From NCBI GenBank assembly GCA_018240985.1, contig JAFEER010000300.1:1-44002 (forward strand): a stretch of DNA of 44,002 nt, given 5' to 3'. The notes under the pieces are model-generated. The model saw only the letters and a list, made by a program, of their open reading frames with translations, did no database searches and was not told the DNA's origin. Of this stretch, positions 35,904-43,872 are shown piece by piece (positions within the stretch are counted from its first letter, which is position 1; each line of letters opens with the position of its first letter). The position numbers and the translations under genes are program-made. The stretch is from Pseudomonadota bacterium (GTDB lineage Bacteria > Pseudomonadota > Gammaproteobacteria > Burkholderiales > Burkholderiaceae_C).

Positions 35904-37003
35904 TGAATTTTCCAATAAAATTCCAGCTGGACAAGCTGATCCACGAATTTGCCGAAGTGGAGAGCAAGGCCGCCAAGGGTTTGGCGCAACTCAAGACCCT
36001 GAAGGATGTGGACGTCGATATCGGCAGCACGGAGAAGGACGTCATTTATGAGCGCGGTACGTTCAAGCTCTATCACTACAAGCCTTTGGTGAAAAAAGAA
36101 AAGATTCACCAGGTGCCGATGCTTATCTTTACATCGCTGGTCAATGGCTACGAAGTCCTTGATCTTCAACCCGACCGCTCCTTCGTCCGGAATTTCTTGA
36201 ACGAGGGCATCGACGTCTACCTGATCGATTGGGGATACCCCAAACTGAGCGATAAATACAAGACCCTTGACGACTATGTTACCGACTATGCAGACGACTG
36301 CGTCGATCGAGTACTCGAACACAGCAATAGCGATCAGCTCAATCTGCTTGGAATTTGCCTTGGCGGTTCGCTCGCCACATGCTACACGTCTCTGTTTCCG
36401 GAGAAGGTTCGCAACTTGGCGCTGACGGTAACGCCCATCAATTATCACGCAAGCGAGGTCGAAGGCCAGCCGCATGTCGGCATGTTGTTCAGGATGGGGC
36501 GGTCGCTCAATATCGATAACATGGTCGATGCGTTCGGCAACATGCCGATGGACATGCTGAATGTCTCTTTCTCGATGGCATCCCCCTTGTCGGTTTTGTT
36601 TGGAAAATACATCGATGCTGTCGACATCCTCGACGACAAGGATGCTTTTCTCAACTTTCTGCGGATGGAAAAGTGGCTATACAAGGGCCCGGACATTCCG
36701 GGCGAAGCGTATCGCCAGTTCGCGAAGGAATTCATTCAAGGTAACAAACTGTATAAAGGCGAGATGGTGCTTGGCGGCCGCAAAATCGATCTAAAGAACG
36801 TCACCATGCCGGTGCTGAACGTCTACGCAACACGTGACCACTTGGTGCCGCCGCCAGGCACCACCGTGCTCGGTGAATTAATAGGAAACAAGCAGGACTA
36901 CAAAGAGATGAGTGTAAACACCGGTCACATCGGCATCTACACCGGTGGTGCCCCGCAAAAAATCGTCGCTCCCGGAATTGCGCAGTGGCTGAGGGAGCAC
37001 TGA
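35900..37003 (+). CDS. phaC: Class III PHA synthase catalytic subunit PhaC
   Basis: A 367-residue alpha/beta-hydrolase-fold polymerase that links (R)-3-hydroxyacyl-CoA units into polyester. The lipase-box-like GICLGG holds the nucleophile C153. The likely acid is D313 in ATRDHLVPP and the base H343 in [12 protein letters not shown]. Size (about 40 kDa) and the partner PhaE mark it as class III, not the roughly 590-residue class I enzyme. Two adjacent ATG codons (35900, 35903) could serve as start; the first forms ATGA with phaE. It is A/T-richer than flanking core genes. Confidence 0.95.
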   Translation: MMNFPIKFQLDKLIHEFAEVESKAAKGLAQLKTLKDVDVDIGSTEKDVIYERGTFKLYHYKPLVKKEKIHQVPMLIFTSLVNGYEVLDLQPDRSFVRNFLNEGIDVYLIDWGYPKLSDKYKTLDDYVTDYADDCVDRVLEHSNSDQLNLLGICLGGSLATCYTSLFPEKVRNLALTVTPINYHASEVEGQPHVGMLFRMGRSLNIDNMVDAFGNMPMDMLNVSFSMASPLSVLFGKYIDAVDILDDKDAFLNFLRMEKWLYKGPDIPGEAYRQFAKEFIQGNKLYKGEMVLGGRKIDLKNVTMPVLNVYATRDHLVPPPGTTVLGELIGNKQDYKEMSVNTGHIGIYTGGAPQKIVAPGIAQWLREH

Positions 37004-37055
37004 ACCGGTTTCGGTGCTCGCCATACCCATATATAAGACATCGTGTAGAGACATT

Positions 37056-39137
37056 ATGGACATCAAGCAAAGAAGTGAGTACCTTGCGTCCCTGCGCAGC
37101 TTCGAGACCGGCAAGATAGTCAGCGCGCGCGATGCAGTCAATCTCATCAGCGATGGCGATTCGGTGGTCACCGGCGGCTTTGTCGGAATCGGTTTTCCGG
37201 AGAACATCGCCGTGGCCCTGGAGCAGCGCTTTCTCGAAAGTAGGGACAAGGAGGAGAAAGGCGTCGGGTCGCCGAGGAATCTGACCCTCGCCTTTGCCGC
37301 TGGCCAGGGCGATGGAAGGGAGCGGGGCCTGAATCACTTCGGCCATGCCGGCCTGTTGAAGCGGGTCATCGGCGCCCACTGGGGCCTGGTGCCCAAGCTG
37401 CAGACGCTGGCCATGGGCAACCAGATCGAAGCCTACAACCTGCCCCAGGGCGTGATCAGTCAGCTGTTCCGCGACATCGCGGCCGGCAAGCCTGGCCATC
37501 TCTCCACCATCGGGCTGGGCACCTTTGTCGATCCACGCTTCAGCGGCGGCAAGATCAACGGCCAGACCACCGAGGATTTGGTCAGCCTGATGGAGCTCGG
37601 CGGCAAGGAGTACCTTTTCTACAGGGGCTTTCCCATCAACGTCGGGATCGTGCGCGGCACCACCGCCGATCCGGACGGCAACATCACCATGGAGCGCGAG
37701 GCGCTGACGCTGGACGCGCTGGCCATCGCCATGGCCGCCCACAATTGCGGCGGGGTCGTCATCGTTCAGGTCGAACGGCTGGCCGAGCGCGGCTCCCTCA
37801 ACCCTCAGCAGGTGAAGATCCCCGGGGTACTGGTGGACTGTGTGGTGGTGGCGGAAAAGCCCGAATATCACATGCAGACCTTCGCCGAACAGTACAGTGC
37901 GGCCTACTCCGGTGAGATCCGCGTACCCATGAGCGTTGTCCAGCCCATGGCGATGAGCGAACGCAAGATCATCGCCCGTCGTGCGGCAATGGAATTGAAG
38001 CCCAACAGCGTCTTGAATCTGGGCATTGGCGTGCCGGAGGGCGTCTCGGCGGTGGCCGCCGAGGAGCGCGTCAGCGACCTGATCACCATGACCGCCGAGC
38101 CGGGCGTCATCGGCGGCATTCTGGCCGGCGGCCTCAACTTTGGCGCCGCCACCAACGCCCAAGCCATCATCGACCAGCCCTACCAGTTCGACTTCTACGA
38201 CGGCGGCGGGCTCGACGTCGCTTTCTTGGGGCTCGCGCAAGCCGACCGCGCCGGGAACCTCAATGTCAGCAAGTTCGGGCCGCGCCTGGCGGGTGCCGGC
38301 GGATTCATCAACATCAGCCAGGGCGCCAAGGCGGTCGTGTTCGTCGGCACCTTCACCGCCGGCAGCTTGAAAGTGAAGGTGGAAGGCGGAAAGCTTTCGA
38401 TCCTGGAAGAGGGCACGACACGCAAATTCGTAACCGAGGTGGAACATCGCACCTTCAGCGGGGAAGGGGCGAGCCGGCGCGGCCAACCGGTGCTCTACGT
38501 GACCGAGCGTTGCGTATTCCGGCTCGCCAAAGAGGGGCTCGAACTGATCGAGATCGCCCCAGGCATCGACCTGGAAAAGGACATCCTGGCACATATGGAC
38601 TTCGTACCCATCATGCGTGAGCCGCCCAGGCTGATGGATGCAAGCATCTTCCGCGACGAACCCATGGGTCTGCGCGAGCGCATGCTCACGATCCCGCTGG
38701 AGAGGCGCTTCACCTACGACGCGGAACAGGATTTGTTCTTCGTGAACTTCGAGCGCCTGACCGTGAAGAGCCTCGACGACGTGAACAACATCCGCCAGCA
38801 GGTGGAGCGAATACTCTCCCCGTTAGGCAAGAAGGTTTTTCTCATCGCCAACTACGACAATTTCAACCTTTTGACCGAGGTTGCAGATGCCTATATGGAA
38901 ATGGTGAATTACCTGGTGGAGCGCTACTACAAGGGCGTCACCCGCTACACCACCAGTGCTTTCCTGCGCGTCAAGTTGGGTGAGGCCCTGACCAAGCGCG
39001 GCCTGGCTCCTCACATTTTTGAGAGTGCCGAGGAGGCGCATGCACATATCAGGGATGAGGAGCGTGCGGTGCTTCAATCAATGGATGCGCTTGAATCGAT
39101 GCCCACTGCTTCAGCCCAAGACGAACCTGACCGCTAA
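37056..39137 (+). CDS. Long single-chain acyl-CoA:carboxylate CoA-transferase
   Basis: A 693-residue fused alpha-beta CoA-transferase related to propionate/acetate CoA-transferases (Pct/YdiF type). The alpha part opens with [20 protein letters not shown]. The catalytic glutamate is E348 in [12 protein letters not shown], followed by [16 protein letters not shown] and [14 protein letters not shown]. After about residue 525 an extra part of some 165 residues ([20 protein letters not shown]... [10 protein letters not shown]... AHIRDEER) is added, with alternating strands and helices reminiscent of STAS-like folds. It probably supplies hydroxyacyl-CoA to PhaEC. The TAA stop codon is the first three bases of the following MITE-like element's terminal repeat. 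Confidence 0.88.
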   Translation: MDIKQRSEYLASLRSFETGKIVSARDAVNLISDGDSVVTGGFVGIGFPENIAVALEQRFLESRDKEEKGVGSPRNLTLAFAAGQGDGRERGLNHFGHAGLLKRVIGAHWGLVPKLQTLAMGNQIEAYNLPQGVISQLFRDIAAGKPGHLSTIGLGTFVDPRFSGGKINGQTTEDLVSLMELGGKEYLFYRGFPINVGIVRGTTADPDGNITMEREALTLDALAIAMAAHNCGGVVIVQVERLAERGSLNPQQVKIPGVLVDCVVVAEKPEYHMQTFAEQYSAAYSGEIRVPMSVVQPMAMSERKIIARRAAMELKPNSVLNLGIGVPEGVSAVAAEERVSDLITMTAEPGVIGGILAGGLNFGAATNAQAIIDQPYQFDFYDGGGLDVAFLGLAQADRAGNLNVSKFGPRLAGAGGFINISQGAKAVVFVGTFTAGSLKVKVEGGKLSILEEGTTRKFVTEVEHRTFSGEGASRRGQPVLYVTERCVFRLAKEGLELIEIAPGIDLEKDILAHMDFVPIMREPPRLMDASIFRDEPMGLRERMLTIPLERRFTYDAEQDLFFVNFERLTVKSLDDVNNIRQQVERILSPLGKKVFLIANYDNFNLLTEVADAYMEMVNYLVERYYKGVTRYTTSAFLRVKLGEALTKRGLAPHIFESAEEAHAHIRDEERAVLQSMDALESMPTASAQDEPDR

Positions 39138-39298
39138 TACTCCGTTCCACCAAAACATTGACATGAAATCGCGCTTTGTCCGCCATGCAGCGTTGCAAAT
39201 CCTCGCGATAGCTACGGCTATCACTGCGGTTTGCGCCTTGCCTGACGAACAAATGCATCGATTTCATTTCGTCAACATTTTGATGAAACGAAGTACTA
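39135..39298. mobile_element. Second MITE-like element with imperfect terminal repeats
   Basis: The left end (TAATACTCCGTTCCACC..., 39135-39162) and the reverse complement of the right end (TAGTACTTCGTTTCATC..., 39298-39271) agree at 21 of 28 positions. The centre is a hairpin-rich core CGCCATGCAGCGTTGC ... GATAGC TACG GCTATC ... CGCCTTGCCTGACG. It shares its opening and closing words with the core of the element at 11567-11802. No coding capacity for a transposase. The element begins exactly at the stop codon of the CoA-transferase gene. Confidence 0.7.
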
Positions 39299-39380
39299 GC
39301 CTGAACGGCTTCTTGACTATGCTTGCCGATGATATTTTTAACCTCGCCGGTGACAATTGCCGGTTAACAGGAGTCGTACT

Positions 39381-39620
39381 ATGAAAGCCACCGTTGAAAT
39401 CGACGCAACTCCCGAAGAAATGCGGCGCTTGCTCGGTTTGCCCGATGTCGCGCCTGTGCAAAAGGAGTTGATGAGTCGAATGCAGGAGAAGTTCACTGCG
39501 GCGATGGAAAAGACCGATCCGGCAGAAATGCTCGCCCCTTTCTTGCCCGAAGGGATGCGCTCGATGGACTGGCAAAAAGCCTTCTGGTCGATGCTGGCGG
39601 CGAACAAGAAAGACGGCTGA
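39381..39620 (+). CDS. Small DUF6489-like protein
   Basis: A 79-residue acidic, helical protein beginning KATVEIDATPEEMRRLLGLP and ending SMDWQKAFWSMLAANK, with AEMLAPFLPEGMRSMDW in the middle. The pattern resembles proteins I know as DUF6489, found near phasin and PHA genes, but the assignment is from memory of the family. A good ribosome site (ACAGGAG) precedes the ATG. It has no membrane segment and no cysteine. A structural or granule-associated role is conceivable, not shown. Confidence 0.7.
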   Translation: MKATVEIDATPEEMRRLLGLPDVAPVQKELMSRMQEKFTAAMEKTDPAEMLAPFLPEGMRSMDWQKAFWSMLAANKKDG

Positions 39621-39785
39621 CCCTGTTACATCAGGTACTGCACGCGCGACGATTTCGCGTGAGGCGTCGTGTCCATACCGCAGCATTGGTCGACCATCGA
39701 TGGCATCCAGACACCCATCCCAGTCAAGTTCGTGCCTGATAGGCCGTAGGCGACTATATCCATCCACATTAAATGAGAGATTGAA

Positions 39786-40238
39786 ATGAAAGATATTCCA
39801 ACCCATATTCAAAAACAATTCGGCTATTGCTTTGAAGATCTTCAGATTGGCATGTCTACCTATTGCGGTAAGACAATCTCGGAGGCGGACATAAATATGT
39901 TCGTCGCCCTTTCGGGCGATACCTGCCCGATCCATCTGAATGAAGATTTCGCCAAGCACACGCGTTTCAAGACCCGAATCGCCCACGGCTACATTTCTGC
40001 AAGCCTGTTTTCAACGCTGGTTGGAACCCGTCTGCCCGGCCCCGGAGCGCTATATGTCAACCAGCAGATGAAGTTCAGAAGCCCCGTCTTCCTGGGTGAC
40101 ACGGTGAATGCGCGCGCCGTCGTACAGAAATTGATTCCGGAAAAGAACTTCGTCGAGCTGGAAACGGTCGCCGAGGTCAACGGAAAGGTCGTCATTGAAG
40201 GATTTGCCACCCTCTGGGTTCCCAGCCGCGAATCCTAA
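39786..40238 (+). CDS. phaJ: MaoC-type (R)-specific enoyl-CoA hydratase (PhaJ-like)
   Basis: A 150-residue hot-dog-fold hydratase. The hydratase-2 motif ALSGDTCPIHLNEDFA supplies the catalytic pair D45 and H50, followed by TRIAHGYISASLFSTLVG, the usual helix and overhang region. Such enzymes convert trans-2-enoyl-CoA from beta-oxidation to (R)-3-hydroxyacyl-CoA, the monomer of PhaC. Its position after phaEC and the CoA-transferase fits that job, so the PhaJ symbol is an inference from context. AGAGATTGAA lies ahead of the ATG. Confidence 0.88.
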   Translation: MKDIPTHIQKQFGYCFEDLQIGMSTYCGKTISEADINMFVALSGDTCPIHLNEDFAKHTRFKTRIAHGYISASLFSTLVGTRLPGPGALYVNQQMKFRSPVFLGDTVNARAVVQKLIPEKNFVELETVAEVNGKVVIEGFATLWVPSRES

Positions 40239-40846
40239 GCTGCGTTTCCGTCCGAGCACTTCCAGGCTGGGCGTGGCAGACACTGCGGGCCGCCTGGTTT
40301 GAGCTCGTGGCCGGAGGACTCTCCTGTTGTGGCTGCCATCGAGGGATTCGCAGCACTTCCCGTTTGACGTAGATGGCTTGACTGTAGCGGGATGTTGGAT
40401 CGGCGTCCTTGCGCTGCAGTTCCCTGACCCCGTCGTCTGCGCAAAACGACTGGCCGGCGATCAACAGCGAGCGTGCGGCGGATGTGGTCACCTCGCCCAG
40501 GCGCGCATCGATCCGTCGGATCGGCGCATGTCGTGACGCACTCTGCCGCCATGTTCGTCAAATGCGTCAATAATATGTCTAAATAAGGCGCGCATGGTTG
40601 AGAATTGTTATGAATGGAATTCTTGTGTGCACTTCTGTTTTTGCCGTTCTGTGCTTATGATCAAGCCAGTTCTAAGTAAAATCCATCCTTAACATGTGTC
40701 AACTAATTGACATGATTGAATGGCTTGCTTAGACTTTTGACCCCGCTTGCGCCCTCAACGAGATCAGCTTGCCCTGGCTGCTATTGCGGCGCGCAGCTAC
40801 GCTCCCTAGACCGGTAGCCACACACAACCCAAGGACTGGACAGGCC
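40239..40846. promoter_or_regulatory. Long gene-free leader with palindromic site
   Basis: About 600 bases without a convincing gene. The first half (to about 40540) is GC-rich and has a minus-strand frame that reads protein-like for about 60 codons but matches nothing I know, so it may be an old gene remnant. The second half is strikingly A/T-rich. It contains TGTCAA CTAA TTGACA (40697-40712), a 6-bp inverted repeat with a 4-base centre, which could be an operator for the hydrolase-crotonase-dehydrogenase run. Confidence 0.45.
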
Positions 40847-41866
40847 ATGAACACCCAGACCCGCTACCAGGGCTTTCAGAATGCAGGCGTGAGACAAGCC
40901 AGTACCACTTTCGACAGTACATCCGCGGGCAAGCCTCGCTTCGGACGGGTGAAGGTGCTGGGCCCCGGTGGTTTCTTTAACTTGGCCTACACCGAATGGG
41001 GCCCCCCGCGCGCTGAGCGCACGGTGCTGTGCGCGCATGGCGTCTCGCGCCTGGGGCGTGACTTCGACCATCTGGCCATGGGGTTGGCCGCAGCCGGCGC
41101 GCGCGTCGTCGCCCCCGACCTGCCTGGCCGTGGCCGTAGCGATTGGCTGGGCTCGTGGGCGCACTACTCCGATGCCACCTACACCGCAGCGATGGCCGCG
41201 CTCATCGCCCGGCTCGATGTCGAGTCCATCGACTGGGTTGGCACTTCGGCCGGCGGTCACATCGGCATGATGGTCGCGGCCGAGGCCGGCACGCCGATAC
41301 GGCGCTTGATACTGAACGATTTTGGCGCCCGGCTCGCCGCCAGCGCGTTGCGCCCCATCGCCGGATACTTGGGGCGTGACTGGCGGTTCGAGTCGTTCGA
41401 GGAACTGGAGGCGCATGTGCGCGACGCACATGCCCCGTTTGGAACACTTACCGACGACCAGTGGCGGCACATTGCAAAACACAGCGCGGTACGCGACGAC
41501 AGGGGCGGCCTGCGCTTTCACTACGACCCGGCGATCGGCCGCCGCTTCATGGTGCCCATCCTCGTGGATATTGTGCTTTGGCGGCTGTGGGAGCGTGTTG
41601 AGTGCCCGGTGCTCGTCATTCGGGGCCAGCATTCCACTGTCTTGTCGGTGGCCACCGTGGCCGAGATGCTCAAGCGTGGAACGGCGGCACGCGAGGGGCA
41701 AGTGTTTGCAGTCGAAGTGCCCGGCTGCGGCCACGCCCCGGCGTTGATGGACGACGACCAGATCGCCATGGTTCGCGAATTCATCTTCGCCGACGAGCCA
41801 CGATTGGAGGTGCCAGCGTCATGGCCAACAATAAGATCCACCGCGCAGACGAAGCCGCTACGTTGA
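40847..41866 (+). CDS. Alpha/beta hydrolase with mosaic ends
   Basis: A 339-residue alpha/beta-fold hydrolase. The oxyanion region is AHGVSRLGRDFD, the nucleophile elbow GTSAGGHIG (S134) and the base H296 in GCGHAPAL. At the place where relatives have the acidic triad member (a GxxSD motif) this protein reads RGQHSTVLS, with Thr264, so activity is uncertain. Its first residues (NTQTRYQGFQ) resemble the start of the crotonase downstream (TQTNRYQGYQ). Its last 15 residues or so are read through the start of the following gene remnant, which overlaps by 46 bases. The substrate is unknown; ester or carbon-carbon bond hydrolysis are both possible. Confidence 0.85.
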   Translation: MNTQTRYQGFQNAGVRQASTTFDSTSAGKPRFGRVKVLGPGGFFNLAYTEWGPPRAERTVLCAHGVSRLGRDFDHLAMGLAAAGARVVAPDLPGRGRSDWLGSWAHYSDATYTAAMAALIARLDVESIDWVGTSAGGHIGMMVAAEAGTPIRRLILNDFGARLAASALRPIAGYLGRDWRFESFEELEAHVRDAHAPFGTLTDDQWRHIAKHSAVRDDRGGLRFHYDPAIGRRFMVPILVDIVLWRLWERVECPVLVIRGQHSTVLSVATVAEMLKRGTAAREGQVFAVEVPGCGHAPALMDDDQIAMVREFIFADEPRLEVPASWPTIRSTAQTKPLR

Positions 41867-42051
41867 TCGGCGACGGCGATGCAGTCGCCTGTTCCAGGTT
41901 GCCGCACAACGGCGCCGTCATCACTTCTTTGTTGGAGGTCAAGGTGTTGACCCACCGCAAGCCTAAAAGGATTCCTTTCGCCATCACTCTCCTCAAGACG
42001 ATGACCGCATTGCTCGCGATTGCCGTCTTCCATCTCACCGGCCCCGCTTAA
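41821..42051 (+). pseudogene. Chimeric remnant: CoA-transferase start fused to GntP permease tail
   Basis: A 76-codon open frame. Residues 1-23 (NKIHRADEAATLIGDGDAVA) look like the start of a CoA-transferase alpha subunit, normally followed by the glycine-rich CoA loop. From residue 26 the frame reads LPHNGAVITSLLEVKVLTHR...FAITLLKTMTALLAIAVFHL, matching the last 55 or so residues of a GntP permease (LPHNGAVITLL...LTHK...FAVTLIKFVAVFVIIAFYYL at the end of 33162-34553). The join implies a deletion that removed most of two genes. GGAGG before the ATG remains. A function is unlikely, though the product keeps one membrane helix. Confidence 0.75.
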
Positions 42052-42076
42052 CCACTTCACCACCTTGGAGCTGAAC

Positions 42077-42892
42077 ATGACCCAGACCAACCGTTACCAA
42101 GGCTATCAAGCCATCGAGTTCGACCGCCCTTTGGCCGGGGTGCTGCGCCTGACCCTGAACAAGCCCGAACGCATGAACGCCCTTGATTCACGCGGCCATG
42201 CTGAACTGGCGGATGTCTGGCGCGAGATCGACACCGACCCGGACGTCAGCGCCGTCGTGCTGCGTGGCGCCGGGCGTGCCTTCTCTGCTGGCGGCGACTT
42301 CACCATGCTCAAGGAAATGACGGACGACTTCAACGTGCGTGCGCGCGTGTGGCGCGAGTCGCGCGATCTGGTCTACAACATCATCAACTGCTCCAAGCCC
42401 ATCGTCTCGGCCATCCACGGCCCTGCCGTCGGGGCCGGCCTGGTGGCTGCCTTGCTGGCCGATATCTCCATCGCCGCCAAGACGGCGCGCATCGTGGACG
42501 GCCACACCAAGCTGGGCGTCGCGCCCGGCGACCACGCAGCCATCGTCTGGCCGCTGCTGTGCGGCATGGCCAAGGCCAAGTACCACCTGATGCTGTGCGA
42601 ACCCCTGAACGGCGAACAGGCCGAGGCGCTGGGGCTGGTGTCGCTGTCCGTGGACGAAGACGCTTTGCAGGACAAGGCGCTGGAAGTGGCGCAGAAGCTG
42701 GCCACGGGCGCGCCGGCCGCCTTGCGCTGGACTAAGTACGCCCTGAACAACTGGCTGCGCCAGGCGGGCCCGATCTTCGACACCTCGCTGGCGTTGGAAT
42801 TCATGGGCTTCGGCGGGCCCGAGGCCAAGGAAGGCCTGGCCGCGTTGCTGGAAAAGCGCCCGCCCAAGTTCTCGCAGAACACGCCGATCTGA
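42077..42892 (+). CDS. Crotonase-fold enoyl-CoA hydratase/isomerase-like protein
   Basis: A 271-residue crotonase-fold protein that binds acyl-CoA (RGAGRAFSAGGDF and IHGPAVGAGLVAALLADISI form the CoA and oxyanion sites). Aligned with classical enoyl-CoA hydratase, the two catalytic glutamates are replaced by V123 and H143 (RIVDGHTKLGVAPGDHAA), so plain hydration is unlikely. Another crotonase reaction, such as isomerisation, ring or thioester cleavage, or a decarboxylation, is more plausible. TTGGAG precedes the ATG. It lies between the chimeric remnant and the dehydrogenase gene in one direction. Confidence 0.88.
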   Translation: MTQTNRYQGYQAIEFDRPLAGVLRLTLNKPERMNALDSRGHAELADVWREIDTDPDVSAVVLRGAGRAFSAGGDFTMLKEMTDDFNVRARVWRESRDLVYNIINCSKPIVSAIHGPAVGAGLVAALLADISIAAKTARIVDGHTKLGVAPGDHAAIVWPLLCGMAKAKYHLMLCEPLNGEQAEALGLVSLSVDEDALQDKALEVAQKLATGAPAALRWTKYALNNWLRQAGPIFDTSLALEFMGFGGPEAKEGLAALLEKRPPKFSQNTPI

Positions 42893-42918
42893 ACCTTTTC
42901 AGAGCATATTGGTCAAAT

Positions 42919-42956
42919 ATAGCTGCAGCGCAATACCAGTAAGCGCAAGCAGCTAT
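42919..42956. repeat. Intergenic copy of family-type palindromic repeat
   Basis: ATAGCTGC (42919-42926) pairs perfectly with GCAGCTAT (42949-42956), and GCGC (42928-42931) with GCGC (42943-42946), around the loop AATACCAGTAA. Flanking TCAAAT and CAATATAGGG are A/T-rich. This is the cleanest copy in the window of the repeat also embedded in lpxB, the methyltransferase gene and possibly dxr. Being transcribed between two genes of one run, it may also act as an mRNA-stabilising hairpin. Confidence 0.7.
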
Positions 42957-42987
42957 CAATATAGGGGCTGGAAAAGGAGACGTGAGC

Positions 42988-43872
42988 ATGACACTCAAGA
43001 CCGTGGCATTCATTGGTGTCGGCAACATGGGCGCCCCCATGGCGCGCAACGCCCGGCGCGGAGGCTTTGATCTGATGGTTTGCGACCGCAACCAGGCCGT
43101 GCTCGACCAATTCGCCAAGGAGGGGGCGAAGGCCACCACCAATGCGGCGGACTGCGCGGGCGCGGACGCCATCGTCCTGCTGCTGGGCAACGATCAGCAA
43201 GTCATGGATACGTTGCTGGGCGACCAGGGGCTGGTGCAGGCGATACCGGCCGGGCGCCATCCCATCATCTGCATGATGGGTACCACCTTGCCCGATACCT
43301 TGAAGAAGCTGCAGGGCCCGATCGAGGCGGCGGGCGGCCGCCTGCTCGACGCACCGGTCAGCGGCGGCATCGTCGGGGCGGTGCAGGGCACGCTCTCCAT
43401 CATCATGGGCGGCGACGCGGCCGACGCGCAGGCCGTCCAGCCGCTGATGGAGGCCATGGGCCAGCGCATCTTCCATTGTGGGCCGCTGGGCGCTGGCGAG
43501 GTGGTCAAGGTCATCAACAACATGATCTGCGTGACCAACATGTTCCTCACCGCCGAGGCCATCGAGCTCGCGCAAAAGCATGGCGTCAGCTTCGAGAGCC
43601 TCACGCCCATCCTGTCGGTGAGCACGGGGCTGAACTTTCTCACCGCCGATGCGCCGACCGGGCGGGCCCAATACGCGGCCTGGGCACGTTCACCCGAGGC
43701 CTATACCGCCATCTACAACGTGGTGCACAAAGACCTGCACCTGGCGCTCAACCTGGCCGAACTGGGGCAACTGGATCTGGGGCTGCTCAAGGGGGTTGCG
43801 CAGTACGTGGACTCCAACGATCCCGAGGACATGGGGCGTTGGATGCGCAGTGGCGGCGTGGGCGAGCGCTGA
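42988..43872 (+). CDS. 3-hydroxyisobutyrate dehydrogenase-family oxidoreductase
   Basis: A 294-residue NAD(P)-dependent beta-hydroxyacid dehydrogenase. The Rossmann loop FIGVGNMGAPMARN (9-21) starts the nucleotide domain. DAPVSGGIVGAVQGTLSIIM (121-140) is the substrate signature, and GAGEVVKVINNM holds the catalytic lysine K174. The ATG at 42988 sits seven bases after AGGAGA; a GTG at 42982 is too close to that site. Relatives oxidise 3-hydroxyisobutyrate, tartronate semialdehyde or similar hydroxy acids. Its place after the crotonase suggests a shared hydroxyacyl pathway. No gene is seen in the 130 bases after it. Confidence 0.92.
   Translation: MTLKTVAFIGVGNMGAPMARNARRGGFDLMVCDRNQAVLDQFAKEGAKATTNAADCAGADAIVLLLGNDQQVMDTLLGDQGLVQAIPAGRHPIICMMGTTLPDTLKKLQGPIEAAGGRLLDAPVSGGIVGAVQGTLSIIMGGDAADAQAVQPLMEAMGQRIFHCGPLGAGEVVKVINNMICVTNMFLTAEAIELAQKHGVSFESLTPILSVSTGLNFLTADAPTGRAQYAAWARSPEAYTAIYNVVHKDLHLALNLAELGQLDLGLLKGVAQYVDSNDPEDMGRWMRSGGVGER

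Noticed and set aside
35900-37003. PhaC as a truncated class I PHA synthase
   Set aside because: The protein is complete for class III, starts with the class III type N-terminus and overlaps phaE.
40235-40570. Minus-strand frames between the MaoC gene and the hydrolase
   Set aside because: One reads protein-like for about 60 codons, but I cannot match it to any family; it is mentioned only as a possible remnant.
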